Shown: positions 1 through 5,629 of the stretch, in pieces
Layout of the letters: each line of letters starts with the position of its first letter
Position numbering within the stretch: the first letter of the stretch is position 1
Assembly (NCBI GenBank): GCA_934408705.1
Contig: CAKRVL010000119.1
Location: forward strand, 1 to 6,533
Reading direction: 5' to 3'
DNA length: 6,533 nt
DNA from: an uncultured Blautia sp.
GTDB taxonomy: Bacteria > Bacillota > Clostridia > Lachnospirales > Lachnospiraceae
Program-made: the position numbers and the translations under genes
Notes under the pieces: model-generated
Databases searched by the model: none
What the model saw: the letters and a program-made list of their open reading frames with translations, nothing else
Told to the model about the DNA's origin: nothing

Positions 1-112
1 TTTTTCATGCCGGCCAGCTTTTTCTTTACATCTATTAGACGCATAGAAAACAAAAATATCCCCAAATAATTCATTTTCGCATAAATAATTATGATAAGCT
101 GATCATCCAATG

Positions 113-144
113 CTAAACTAACAGTCCAAAAAAAACTAAACTAA
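113..144. repeat. two direct copies of CTAAACTAA upstream of the XRE gene
   Basis: The nonamer CTAAACTAA occurs at 113-121 and again at 136-144, 23 bases apart start to start, or about two helical turns. Each copy is itself two CTAA units separated by an A. The pair lies 25-55 bases upstream of the candidate -35 of the XRE gene. That spacing would suit a regulator binding one face of the DNA, but chance in an AT-rich region is not excluded. Confidence 0.4.
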
Positions 145-167
145 TTGTACTCTTGATACCTTCCTTA

Positions 168-195
168 TTTACAAATTTGCAGTAAAATATAGATA
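168..195 (+). promoter_or_regulatory. candidate promoter of the XRE regulator
   Basis: TTTACA at 168-173 resembles a sigma-A -35 box. An AT-rich TATAGATATAAA stretch follows; a -10 read as TAGATA at 190-195 gives a 16-base spacer. The -10 match is only moderate and other registers are possible. The gene's ribosome binding site GGGAGGT is at 206-212, 7 bases before the ATG at 220. Confidence 0.3.
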
Positions 196-219
196 TAAAG
201 AAAAAGGGAGGTACCAAAG

Positions 220-1293
220 ATGAAATTATCACTTTCTGCAAATATAAGCAAGTTGCGAAAAGAACACACTATGACACAGGAGCAGTTAGCGGAAGCCTTA
301 GGCGTTACCTTTGCATCTGTCTCAAAATGGGAACGGGGTGTGGCGACGCCGGAATTAAACCTGATTGCGGAGATGGCAGATCTGTTTGAGGTGTCTATCG
401 ACGCGCTCATCGGATACCAGTTTAGAAACAATAACAGAGAAACTGTAATTGCAAGGTTGAAGCAGTATTCTCACGACAGAGATACTGAGGATGTTTTTTC
501 TGATGTTGAAAAGGCATTACAGTGTTATCCGAATTGTTTTGATGTTGTTTATTACAGTGCCAGAATCTACCGTTTAAGAGGACTGACGCAAAAGAATGCT
601 GCTTATTCAAAGAAGGCGCTTTCCCTTTGTGAACGTGCATGTATGCTGATCGGACAAAACAAAGATCCGGAGATAAGTGATGTTTCTGTTCGCAGGGAAA
701 TGGCTGAAATCCATTTTGCGCTTGGGGAATATGACAAAGGAATTGCATTATTGAAAGAGAACAATCCATGTCGGCTGAACCACTCTTCGATTGGAATGGT
801 GCTTGCGTCCTCTTGCAATGATCCGGAGGGAGCACTTCCCTTTTTATCGAGGGCATTATTAGATTTAACTGTGACGCACTTTGAAATTGTGGTGGGATAT
901 ATGAATGTTTTCTGTAAGACAAAAGATTATGCAAATGCTCTAGCTCTTGTGGATTGGGCTCTTGCCTTTTATCCTGGGCTAAAAGATCCCGAAAAACAGG
1001 GATATATGGACAAAAGCGAAGCATTTCTTTGGGCACTGCGAGCGGATGTTCTGCTGTCGCTGTGTAAAAAAGAAGAAGCAATCAACAGCCTTCGGCGAGC
1101 AAAGGATGTTGCATTGCACTTCGACGAATCACCAAATTACGATGTTTCAAGTATCCGATTTGTTTTCTGTGAGACTCCTGCAAGTGCTTTTGATGATTTT
1201 GGTGATACTGCCACGATTGGGGTTGATGAATTTATCAAAAGCCAGGAAAAAAGCGAGTTGAGCAATTTATGGAAGTGTGTCAGGGATGAATAA
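220..1293 (+). CDS. XRE-family transcriptional regulator with a helical-repeat (TPR-like) C-terminus
   Basis: This is a 357-residue cytoplasmic DNA-binding regulator. Residues 8-63 are a typical Cro/C1 helix-turn-helix: an N-I-S-K-L-R-K start, the TQEQLAEALGV helix pair, and a recognition helix around 30-40 carrying SVSKWERG, followed by TPELNLIAEMADLFEVSIDALIG. From about residue 85 to 310 the protein is a series of paired amphipathic helices, such as YYSARIYRLRG, EMAEIHFALGEYDKGIALL and ALRADVLLSLCKKEEAINSLRRA. These resemble tetratricopeptide repeats and would suit ligand, peptide or partner binding. The start at 220 is supported by GGGAGGT 7 bases upstream. It is the only plus-strand gene and converges on the DegV gene 59 bases downstream. 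Proteins of this shape are common in Clostridia, and the target is usually unknown. Autoregulation through the repeats upstream is an inference. I see no enzymatic domain. Confidence 0.9.
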   Translation: MKLSLSANISKLRKEHTMTQEQLAEALGVTFASVSKWERGVATPELNLIAEMADLFEVSIDALIGYQFRNNNRETVIARLKQYSHDRDTEDVFSDVEKALQCYPNCFDVVYYSARIYRLRGLTQKNAAYSKKALSLCERACMLIGQNKDPEISDVSVRREMAEIHFALGEYDKGIALLKENNPCRLNHSSIGMVLASSCNDPEGALPFLSRALLDLTVTHFEIVVGYMNVFCKTKDYANALALVDWALAFYPGLKDPEKQGYMDKSEAFLWALRADVLLSLCKKEEAINSLRRAKDVALHFDESPNYDVSSIRFVFCETPASAFDDFGDTATIGVDEFIKSQEKSELSNLWKCVRDE

Positions 1294-1311
1294 CAATTAC
1301 AAAGCCAAATG

Positions 1312-1336
1312 AAAAACTATACTGTGCAGTTTTATA
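1312..1336. terminator. weak AT-rich dyad between convergent genes, possible bidirectional terminator
   Basis: AAAACT at 1313-1318 and AGTTTT at 1328-1333 form a 6-base stem with a 9-base loop between the XRE and DegV stop codons. On either strand the second arm ends in a run of T. The stem is short and A/T-rich, so termination would be weak. No better hairpin is visible in this 59-base convergent gap. Confidence 0.3.
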
Positions 1337-1352
1337 AAAAGGAGGGCATGCT

Positions 1353-2204
1353 TTACGATTTTGCAATATACAACACACCTAATGTGCCAGGTCCACAATG
1401 ACTTGATATAACACCACCTGCCCTGGTTTCCAATATCTCATCAAAAACGCCAAGCTCTTCCAGATAAGCCCGCACTTTCTCTACAGTTTCCTGTTTACAG
1501 CCAGAATGTGTTATGAATACACGTTCTGGTCTCGCATTTTTTAAATCTTTTTCCATATCTTTAACATAGTCCATGATAACAGAATTAATTTTCCCCCGGT
1601 ATTTCTTAGAAGCATTCATGGCGCCATTTTCTACTACAATCCTGGGATGCAGTTTTAAAATACCTCCGGCCATAGCTGACACTGCATTGCAGCGTCCACC
1701 GCGGTATAAATAGGTGAGGGTATCAACCACAAAGCTTGCTCGCACATTTGGTTTCAACCTCTCTATCTCAGAAACTATCTGGGAAGCTGTCCGGTTATTC
1801 TTTGCCATAATTGCAGCCTCTACTACAAGAAGACCGATACCTGTAGAAAGGTTTGCAGAATCGATTACCTTTATCCTGTCTGAAGCCCCCAGCTCTTCAG
1901 CAGCAAGGCGCATCACATTTCCAGAGGTGGACATACCTGCAGAAATAGAAAAGCAGACAATTTCCCTTCCAGCCTCTGCATATGGGCGGAAAAGCTCCAT
2001 GGCATCTGCCAGAGCAGGGGCTGAAGTTTTTGGTGTTGTCTTGTTTGCGTCAGACCAGGTGAAAATCTGATCAGGGGTAATGTCTTTTCCATCTTTATAT
2101 TCACTGTCACCCAGAAGAATATGAAGCGGAAGAATGTCAATATCATATTTTCTCAATAACTCCTGCGAAAGGTCGCAGGTACTGTCTGAAATAATTTTTA
2201 CCAT
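1353..2204 (-). CDS. DegV family protein (fatty-acid-binding, FakB-like)
   Basis: This 283-residue cytoplasmic protein has the usual length and motif order of the DegV/FakB family. An N-terminal SDSTCDL is at residues 6-12, TSAP at 60-63, and a serine-rich SISAGMSTSGN loop at about 86-96. RGGRCNAVSAMAGGILKLHPRI lies in the middle, split by an ordinary family loop, and SSHCGPGTLGV is at 267-277. Characterised members bind a single fatty acid and present it to the kinase FakA for acyl-phosphate formation; other members have no assigned role. No FakA-like kinase is visible here, so the specific role is inferred from family only. The start follows a GAGGAG ribosome binding site about 7 bases upstream. 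The gene lies 32 bases downstream of the GNAT-YoaP gene with no terminator between them, so it is probably the last gene of that transcript. Confidence 0.93.
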   Translation of the reverse strand: MVKIISDSTCDLSQELLRKYDIDILPLHILLGDSEYKDGKDITPDQIFTWSDANKTTPKTSAPALADAMELFRPYAEAGREIVCFSISAGMSTSGNVMRLAAEELGASDRIKVIDSANLSTGIGLLVVEAAIMAKNNRTASQIVSEIERLKPNVRASFVVDTLTYLYRGGRCNAVSAMAGGILKLHPRIVVENGAMNASKKYRGKINSVIMDYVKDMEKDLKNARPERVFITHSGCKQETVEKVRAYLEELGVFDEILETRAGGVISSHCGPGTLGVLYIAKS

Positions 2205-2236
2205 ATTCGTTTCTCCTCAAATAATTCGACTCATTT

Positions 2237-2986
2237 TCAATCAGATTCCCGGCCTACAAGAGCCAGAAATTTTTTATCAGACTGTATTCCCTGTGTCAGA
2301 AATCTTCCATCTCTGAATAGTGCATACGTTGTCACCGGTGCAGGAACGTTCTGTGCGGCTTCTCTGCTTGTAACATGAATTACCCTGAAAGAAATATTGT
2401 GTTCTTTTGCCACTTCCGCCACACGGGGCACCCAGTAACAGGTAAAGGGACATTGATCTGTATAGTAAAGAACAAATCCTTCCTCTTCTACTTTCGGGTG
2501 TCTTGCACATTCTTTGAATTTTGGCGGCTCAGTATCTGTGTCAAATGGTAAATACATAAGAGTGATTCCGCAGTCCGAAGTATCTGCAACAGAAAATCCC
2601 TTAAATTTTAAATACTTCGGGTCTGCCAGAAATTCTTTCTTTCGCCCTTCTGAAGACAGAATACAGATTCCCTTTTTCCCTTGTTCTTTTGCATCACGAA
2701 TGCATTCATTCAGCAAATCATTGGAATAGCCGTGTCCCTTCATGGAACCGGATACCCATAAGCAGTTAATGTATATATATCCGTCTGCATCAATGGGCAC
2801 CCAGGCATTCTCAGCAGGAATATATTCAATAAAACACTTTCCGCGCTCTGCACTCCGGTAAAAAACCAGTCCTTCTTCAAAGCGCTGTTTTAACCACTCT
2901 TTTTTTAGAGAGCTCTGTTTTCCTGACATAGCACAGCAGATATGTTCCTTGTCAATGTTTTCTTTTGTAATTCTAATATAATGCAT
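2237..2986 (-). CDS. GNAT-family N-acetyltransferase with a YoaP-type C-terminal domain
   Basis: This 249-residue protein has two parts. Residues 1 to about 147 form a GNAT fold, with the acetyl-CoA loop at 80-87 (GSMKGHGY, a variant of the Q/RxxGxG/A motif) following the YIYINCLWV strand, and GFSVADTSDCGITLMYL at the end. Residues 170-245 resemble a thioredoxin-like segment: the strand FVLYYTDQ runs into CPFTC at 179-183, with a helix after it. The segment then runs into the conserved YoaP tail, with APVTTYALFRDGRFLT at 216-231. YoaP-type proteins are annotated as acetyltransferases, but substrate and partner are not established. The frame extends upstream to an ATG at 3010, which has no ribosome binding site. 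The ATG at 2986 follows GAAAGG by 7 bases and gives the usual N-terminus (MHYIRIT), so it is preferred. It sits between the hydrolase and DegV genes. Confidence 0.88.
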   Translation of the reverse strand: MHYIRITKENIDKEHICCAMSGKQSSLKKEWLKQRFEEGLVFYRSAERGKCFIEYIPAENAWVPIDADGYIYINCLWVSGSMKGHGYSNDLLNECIRDAKEQGKKGICILSSEGRKKEFLADPKYLKFKGFSVADTSDCGITLMYLPFDTDTEPPKFKECARHPKVEEEGFVLYYTDQCPFTCYWVPRVAEVAKEHNISFRVIHVTSREAAQNVPAPVTTYALFRDGRFLTQGIQSDKKFLALVGRESD

Positions 2987-2993
2987 AATATCG

Positions 2994-2999
2994 CCTTTC
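2994..2999 (-). promoter_or_regulatory. ribosome binding site that sets the GNAT-YoaP start
   Basis: On the minus strand GAAAGG lies 7 bases before the ATG at 2986. The in-frame ATG at 3010 has no purine-rich element at a useful distance, so the downstream start is chosen. Confidence 0.65.
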
Positions 3000-3014
3000 C
3001 CAGATATCATGATT

Positions 3015-3045
3015 GCGTCAAGCGGATATTCCAGGTCCGCTTCGC
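3015..3045 (-). other. intergenic hairpin between the hydrolase and GNAT-YoaP genes
   Basis: AAGCGGA at 3020-3026 pairs perfectly with TCCGCTT at 3036-3042 around a 9-base loop. A further GCG/CGC clamp (3015-3017 with 3043-3045) is separated by a 2-base bulge. It starts 16 bases after the hydrolase stop codon. No T-run follows on the minus strand, so it is not a standard intrinsic terminator. It may act as an RNA-stability or processing element that sets unequal expression of the two genes. Confidence 0.45.
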
Positions 3046-3061
3046 TACTTGCTTGATTCGG

Positions 3062-3577
3062 TTAAATAACCTTGATCTGACACGCTTTCATGGCTTCCAG
3101 AGCCAGTTCATGACTCTCTGGCGTTACTCCTGCGCAACAGAGCGAATCTACAATGATTGGCACTTCCGGCAAAAATGCTTTCAGAAGCATGGCATTGGAA
3201 ATCACACAGATATCTGTACAAAGACCAACCAGAGTGATGCTGTCGATGGTTTCTGATTTGTGAAATTCTTTCAGAACTTTTCCTAAGGTTTCGCTTCCAA
3301 AGGTAGGTTTATCAATGGGGCCAGATTCCAGAAGCTCTGCAATCTCCTCCCTGATTTCCCAACCATAGGTACCGCGGATACAATGCTCTACAGGGAGCAT
3401 TCTGCCCTCCTGAGTCTTCAGGTAATCTCCACCGTGAGTATCTCTCGTTGCCAGCACAAGCCCATTGAAATTCTTTACTTTATCTACTACGTTTGGCACA
3501 ATAGCCTCTGCCTCTGGTGTGCCAAGTGCTCCGTCAATAAAATCGTTCTGCATATCGATCACAATTAAAATGTCCAT
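3062..3577 (-). CDS. nicotinamidase-like cysteine hydrolase (isochorismatase superfamily)
   Basis: This 171-residue cytoplasmic enzyme is close in length to short nicotinamidases. The catalytic triad is visible: Asp8 in VIDMQNDF, Lys90 in DKPTFGS and Cys124 in GLCTDICVISNA. Metal-binding residues of the nicotinamidase type are also present: Asp46 and His48 in TRDTH and His65 in LPVEHCIRGT. These fit hydrolysis of an amide such as nicotinamide to nicotinate plus ammonia in NAD salvage. The superfamily also acts on isochorismate, ureido compounds and other amides, so the substrate is inferred. The fourth metal ligand of longer nicotinamidases is not obvious. An in-frame ATG at 3604 exists, but the ATG at 3577 has GGAGG 6 bases upstream and begins MDILIVIDMQNDF, the normal family start. 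It is the first gene of the run with GNAT-YoaP and DegV. Confidence 0.88.
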   Translation of the reverse strand: MDILIVIDMQNDFIDGALGTPEAEAIVPNVVDKVKNFNGLVLATRDTHGGDYLKTQEGRMLPVEHCIRGTYGWEIREEIAELLESGPIDKPTFGSETLGKVLKEFHKSETIDSITLVGLCTDICVISNAMLLKAFLPEVPIIVDSLCCAGVTPESHELALEAMKACQIKVI

Positions 3578-3583
3578 ATTCTT

Positions 3584-3615
3584 CCTCCGTATTTTACAAG
3601 CCATATGAAATACGG
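3584..3615 (-). promoter_or_regulatory. leader hairpin overlapping the hydrolase ribosome binding site
   Basis: On the minus strand CCGTATTT (3615-3608) pairs perfectly with AAATACGG (3594-3587) across a 13-base loop. The last two Gs of the second arm are the first two bases of the GGAGG ribosome binding site at 3588-3584, which sets the start at 3577. When folded, the hairpin would partly hide the site. This could tune translation, but no trigger or riboswitch class is recognisable. Confidence 0.45.
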
Positions 3616-3644
3616 CATGTTTTCTTAAAAGCCTATTTACGCTA

Positions 3645-3653
3645 ACTATACCA
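3645..3653 (-). promoter_or_regulatory. candidate extended -10 promoter of the hydrolase operon
   Basis: On the minus strand TGG then TATAGT gives an extended -10 with 5 of 6 consensus bases. No good -35 lies at 16-18 bases, which is tolerated in extended -10 promoters. Transcription would begin near 3638 and leave a leader of about 60 bases containing the hairpin at 3587-3615. Confidence 0.4.
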
Positions 3654-3682
3654 CGTTATTAAGATTTCGTATACTGCAATAA

Positions 3683-3694
3683 GCTGATTTCAGC
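3683..3694. promoter_or_regulatory. 12-base palindrome upstream of the hydrolase promoter
   Basis: GCTGATTTCAGC is a perfect inverted repeat of GCTGA around TT. It is about 30 bases upstream of the candidate -10, close to where a -35 or upstream operator would be. It could be a repressor or activator site; no known binding consensus is recognised. Confidence 0.3.
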
Positions 3695-3727
3695 GTATGT
3701 ATTTTTGAAATTTTATATTTCCTGTTA

Positions 3728-3773
3728 CATAAAAATAAGCCATTCAGTCAGAAACTTATCTAACCAAATGGCT
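3728..3773 (-). terminator. rho-independent terminator of the FUSC gene
   Basis: On the minus strand, starting 7 bases after the FUSC stop codon, AGCCATTTGGTTAG (3773-3760) pairs with CTGACTGAATGGCT (3751-3738). The stem is a continuous 14 base pairs including three G-U pairs, with an 8-base loop. TATTTTTAT follows directly. It is the clearest terminator in the window and separates the Kdp/FUSC group from the hydrolase operon. Confidence 0.85.
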
Positions 3774-3780
3774 ACTTATA

Positions 3781-4830
3781 TCAGTTTTCTCTTACCAGTT
3801 TTTTTGACATAACCCAATAAAACATAGCACAAAATACCAGGGCAAACACAACACCAAATACATTTTGAATCACCCTGAGGCTGACTGCACCCTTTAATCC
3901 ATAATTCTCTGCAGCGATAGCCAAAGCGCCAAATGTATTAAATACAGCCTGCCAGCCATATTTTGCAGAAAATCCCACACCGATTCCACCAAGGATTCCT
4001 ATGTATGCATAGATGGATGACGGAAGCAGGAAATATAATGCTGTAAAACAAAGAACTCCTGCAATATTTCCCACAATTCTTTTCTTCACTCTGTACTGCA
4101 TGTCTTCCATAAATGGTAAGATTGCTGACATAGCTGCAATACCTGCCCACATTGCACGTGGCATTTTAAAAAGCTCTGCAATACAAAGTACAGCCGGTAC
4201 GCACAGGATCTGACATAACTGCCATTTTGTCCTGGAAGAAGAGAGATCAAACTCCTGCAGTACATCCTGTATCTTTCTTTTATAAACTCGGTTTCTGTGA
4301 TTTCGATAAAATACCAGACAGGTAAGTACAGCTCCTGCTGCCATTCCCACCATTCTCATCTCATAGCTTTTTCCGGTTACATCATATCCATATAGCAACA
4401 GATATCCAAGAACGAGTGTGGACTGATTAAACATAAATGGATTATGACAGCCGAACAGAATCAACACTGCCAATGCAGCAATATTTAACAGCATTTCCGG
4501 TGCAGGGGAAAGCTGATTTGCCAGATGTGGACACACTGTCATAACTGCGAAAAACAAAGCCAGAAGTATGGTGGACTGTCCGGTATGGATTCCGAGATCG
4601 GCATTTCGAAATACCATAAGACATAATAAGACAACGACTCCTACAATACTGTTCTCTTTTCCAAGCAGAATACTGAAAATAGTAACAAATAAAAAACAAA
4701 ACGCCATTGTGACCGCTACCTTCGCCATATATACAAACAGATGATATATTTTTTCTTTTGCGGTCTCACTTTTTTTCAGCAGGTCTTTTGAACCTGCCTG
4801 ATTCAACTGAAGTTCCTGATAAAATGTCAT
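3781..4830 (-). CDS. FUSC-family integral membrane protein
   Basis: This 349-residue inner-membrane protein has a duplicated helical-bundle layout. After a polar N-terminus of about 30 residues there are hydrophobic segments near 35-56, 62-74, 86-100, 113-127, 137-148 and 158-175. A basic cytoplasmic loop follows at about 176-208, then a second set of membrane segments to the C-terminus. FUSC-like arginine/glycine motifs recur at the start of helices: RMVGMAAG near 159, RIVGNIAG, and RVIQNVFG close to the end. FUSC proteins include fusaric-acid and aromatic-acid exporters such as AaeB, but most bacterial members have no known substrate and none can be assigned here. The frame extends to an ATG at 4869, which lies at the predicted promoter. 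The ATG at 4830 is preceded by GGAGGTG 6 bases upstream and is preferred. The gene follows kdpE by 79 bases and is probably also transcribed from its own promoter. Confidence 0.82.
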   Translation of the reverse strand: MTFYQELQLNQAGSKDLLKKSETAKEKIYHLFVYMAKVAVTMAFCFLFVTIFSILLGKENSIVGVVVLLCLMVFRNADLGIHTGQSTILLALFFAVMTVCPHLANQLSPAPEMLLNIAALAVLILFGCHNPFMFNQSTLVLGYLLLYGYDVTGKSYEMRMVGMAAGAVLTCLVFYRNHRNRVYKRKIQDVLQEFDLSSSRTKWQLCQILCVPAVLCIAELFKMPRAMWAGIAAMSAILPFMEDMQYRVKKRIVGNIAGVLCFTALYFLLPSSIYAYIGILGGIGVGFSAKYGWQAVFNTFGALAIAAENYGLKGAVSLRVIQNVFGVVFALVFCAMFYWVMSKKLVREN

Positions 4831-4834
4831 ATAG

Positions 4835-4841
4835 CACCTCC
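4835..4841 (-). promoter_or_regulatory. ribosome binding site that sets the FUSC start
   Basis: GGAGGTG on the minus strand ends 4 bases before the ATG at 4830 (6 bases from its GGAGG core), a near-perfect match to the anti-Shine-Dalgarno sequence. The upstream in-frame ATG at 4869 has none and would precede the predicted transcription start. Confidence 0.75.
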
Positions 4842-4859
4842 GCTTTTTTGTAAATAGGC

Positions 4860-4888
4860 ATTTTATCACAAACAGGAAGGTAATTCAA
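4860..4888 (-). promoter_or_regulatory. sigma-A-type promoter of the FUSC gene
   Basis: On the minus strand TTGAAT (4888-4883) and TAAAAT (4865-4860) are separated by exactly 17 bases. TGA directly before the -10 adds an extended -10 element. Transcription would start near 4853, giving a leader of about 23 bases that contains the ribosome binding site. This is the best promoter match in the window. Confidence 0.65.
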
Positions 4889-4914
4889 GAACAAATTTTA
4901 AGAAAATAATTACC
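4879..4914. repeat. 7-base inverted repeat flanking the FUSC promoter
   Basis: GGTAATT at 4879-4885 and AATTACC at 4908-4914 are perfect inverted copies with 22 bases between. One arm overlaps the -35 box of the FUSC promoter and the other overlaps the kdpE stop codon. It may be a regulator site or a hairpin ending the kdpDE message. There is no T-run, so termination is unlikely. Confidence 0.4.
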
Positions 4915-5629
4915 TGACCAGACTGCTGCTTTCGATTCTGATCATACGATATCCAATTCCAATATGCGTCTGGATGTATTGCACACCATTTTTTTCTGGT
5001 TCAAGTTTTTTCCGCAGTGTTGCCATAAAAACACGAAGGGAAGCAACGTCATTTTCAGAACACTGTCCCCAGATCTGCTGGGTAATATATGTATGTGTCA
5101 ATACTTTTCCCACATTGCGGGATAAAAGACAGAGCAGCTTATACTCAATAGGAGTCAGATGTAATTCCTCACCCTTCAGATATGCACAGCCAGCCGAATA
5201 ATCGATCCTTAATTCACCATTTTTAAAAACAGAGGTTTCCTGCTGTTCTCCGGTCTGCGTTATTGCAAGTCTCCTTTGCGCAACACGAATACGTGCAAGT
5301 AATTCCTCCACGGAAAACGGTTTCGTAATATAATCATCTGCACCAGCGTCCAGTGCTTCAATTTTATCTGTATCCTCACTTCTGGCGCTGATCACAATAA
5401 TTGGCATATTCGACCAGGTTCGGATTTTCTTTATTACTTCTACTCCTTCCATGTCAGGAAGTCCAAGATCCAGAAGGACAATATCAGGATGATGGGAGGA
5501 AGCTTCCAGAATGGCCGAAGAACCGTTTTCTGCTGCCAGATATTTATAATCATGTGTCTTTAGTGTTGTAACGATTAGATTTCTTATAGGTCGGTCATCC
5601 TCAACCACCAGAATTAATGTTTTATTCAT
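4910..5629 (-). CDS. kdpE: response regulator transcription factor KdpE
   Basis: This 239-residue OmpR/PhoB-class regulator has a receiver domain at residues 4-118, with acidic pocket D11-D12, phosphoacceptor D54 in LLDLGLPD, switch residue S81, Y100, and K103 in the KPF motif. A winged-helix DNA-binding domain spans about 133-235 and includes LTPIEYKLLCLLSRNVGKVLTH. The stretch W-S-N-M-P-I-I-V-I-S-A-R followed by DKIEALDAGADDYITKPF is characteristic of KdpE. The start overlaps the end of kdpD by 8 bases (ATGAATAA), and GAGGTG lies 7 bases upstream, so the two are translationally coupled. KdpD would phosphorylate it. In classical systems the target is the kdpFABC potassium-pump promoter, which is not in this window. 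The only downstream gene is FUSC. Confidence 0.93.
   Translation of the reverse strand: MNKTLILVVEDDRPIRNLIVTTLKTHDYKYLAAENGSSAILEASSHHPDIVLLDLGLPDMEGVEVIKKIRTWSNMPIIVISARSEDTDKIEALDAGADDYITKPFSVEELLARIRVAQRRLAITQTGEQQETSVFKNGELRIDYSAGCAYLKGEELHLTPIEYKLLCLLSRNVGKVLTHTYITQQIWGQCSENDVASLRVFMATLRKKLEPEKNGVQYIQTHIGIGYRMIRIESSSLVR

Larger units (their letters stand above)
1..219. other. intergenic region with a possible divergent gene start at the left edge
   Basis: This AT-rich stretch precedes the XRE regulator. On the minus strand a frame runs off the left edge. It contains ATGs at 74, 44 and 8 and reads M-N-Y-L-G-I-F-L-F-S then MRLIDVKKKLAGMKK. The frame is open back to a TAG near 146, but none of the ATGs has a convincing ribosome binding site, so a divergent gene is possible and not established. 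The plus-strand frame from base 1 reaches a stop at 67-69 after 22 codons and has no recognisable content. The region also holds a repeated CTAAACTAA element, an ATGAT/ATCAT dyad at 91-106 and the presumed promoter of the regulator. I see no terminator for an upstream gene. Confidence 0.4.

Noticed and set aside
422..1081. Long 219-codon minus-strand open frame inside the XRE gene
   Set aside because: It lies wholly antisense to a well-supported regulator, has no recognisable domain, and its composition is that of a reverse-complement shadow.
1341..1401. GGAGGG followed by ATG at 1348 on the plus strand, a 17-codon ORF
   Set aside because: The ATG is only one base after the purine run, too close for initiation. 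The ORF is antisense to the end of the DegV gene and very short.
1353..2204. DegV as a degradative-enzyme regulator
   Set aside because: The name is historical. The motifs are those of the lipid-binding family, and no DNA-binding domain is present.
2987..3010. Upstream ATG at 3010 for the GNAT-YoaP gene
   Set aside because: It has no ribosome binding site, while the ATG at 2986 has one and gives the normal family N-terminus.
3578..3604. Upstream ATG at 3604 for the hydrolase
   Set aside because: It would add residues before the conserved family start and would place GGAGG inside the coding region. The ATG at 3577 is correctly spaced from it.
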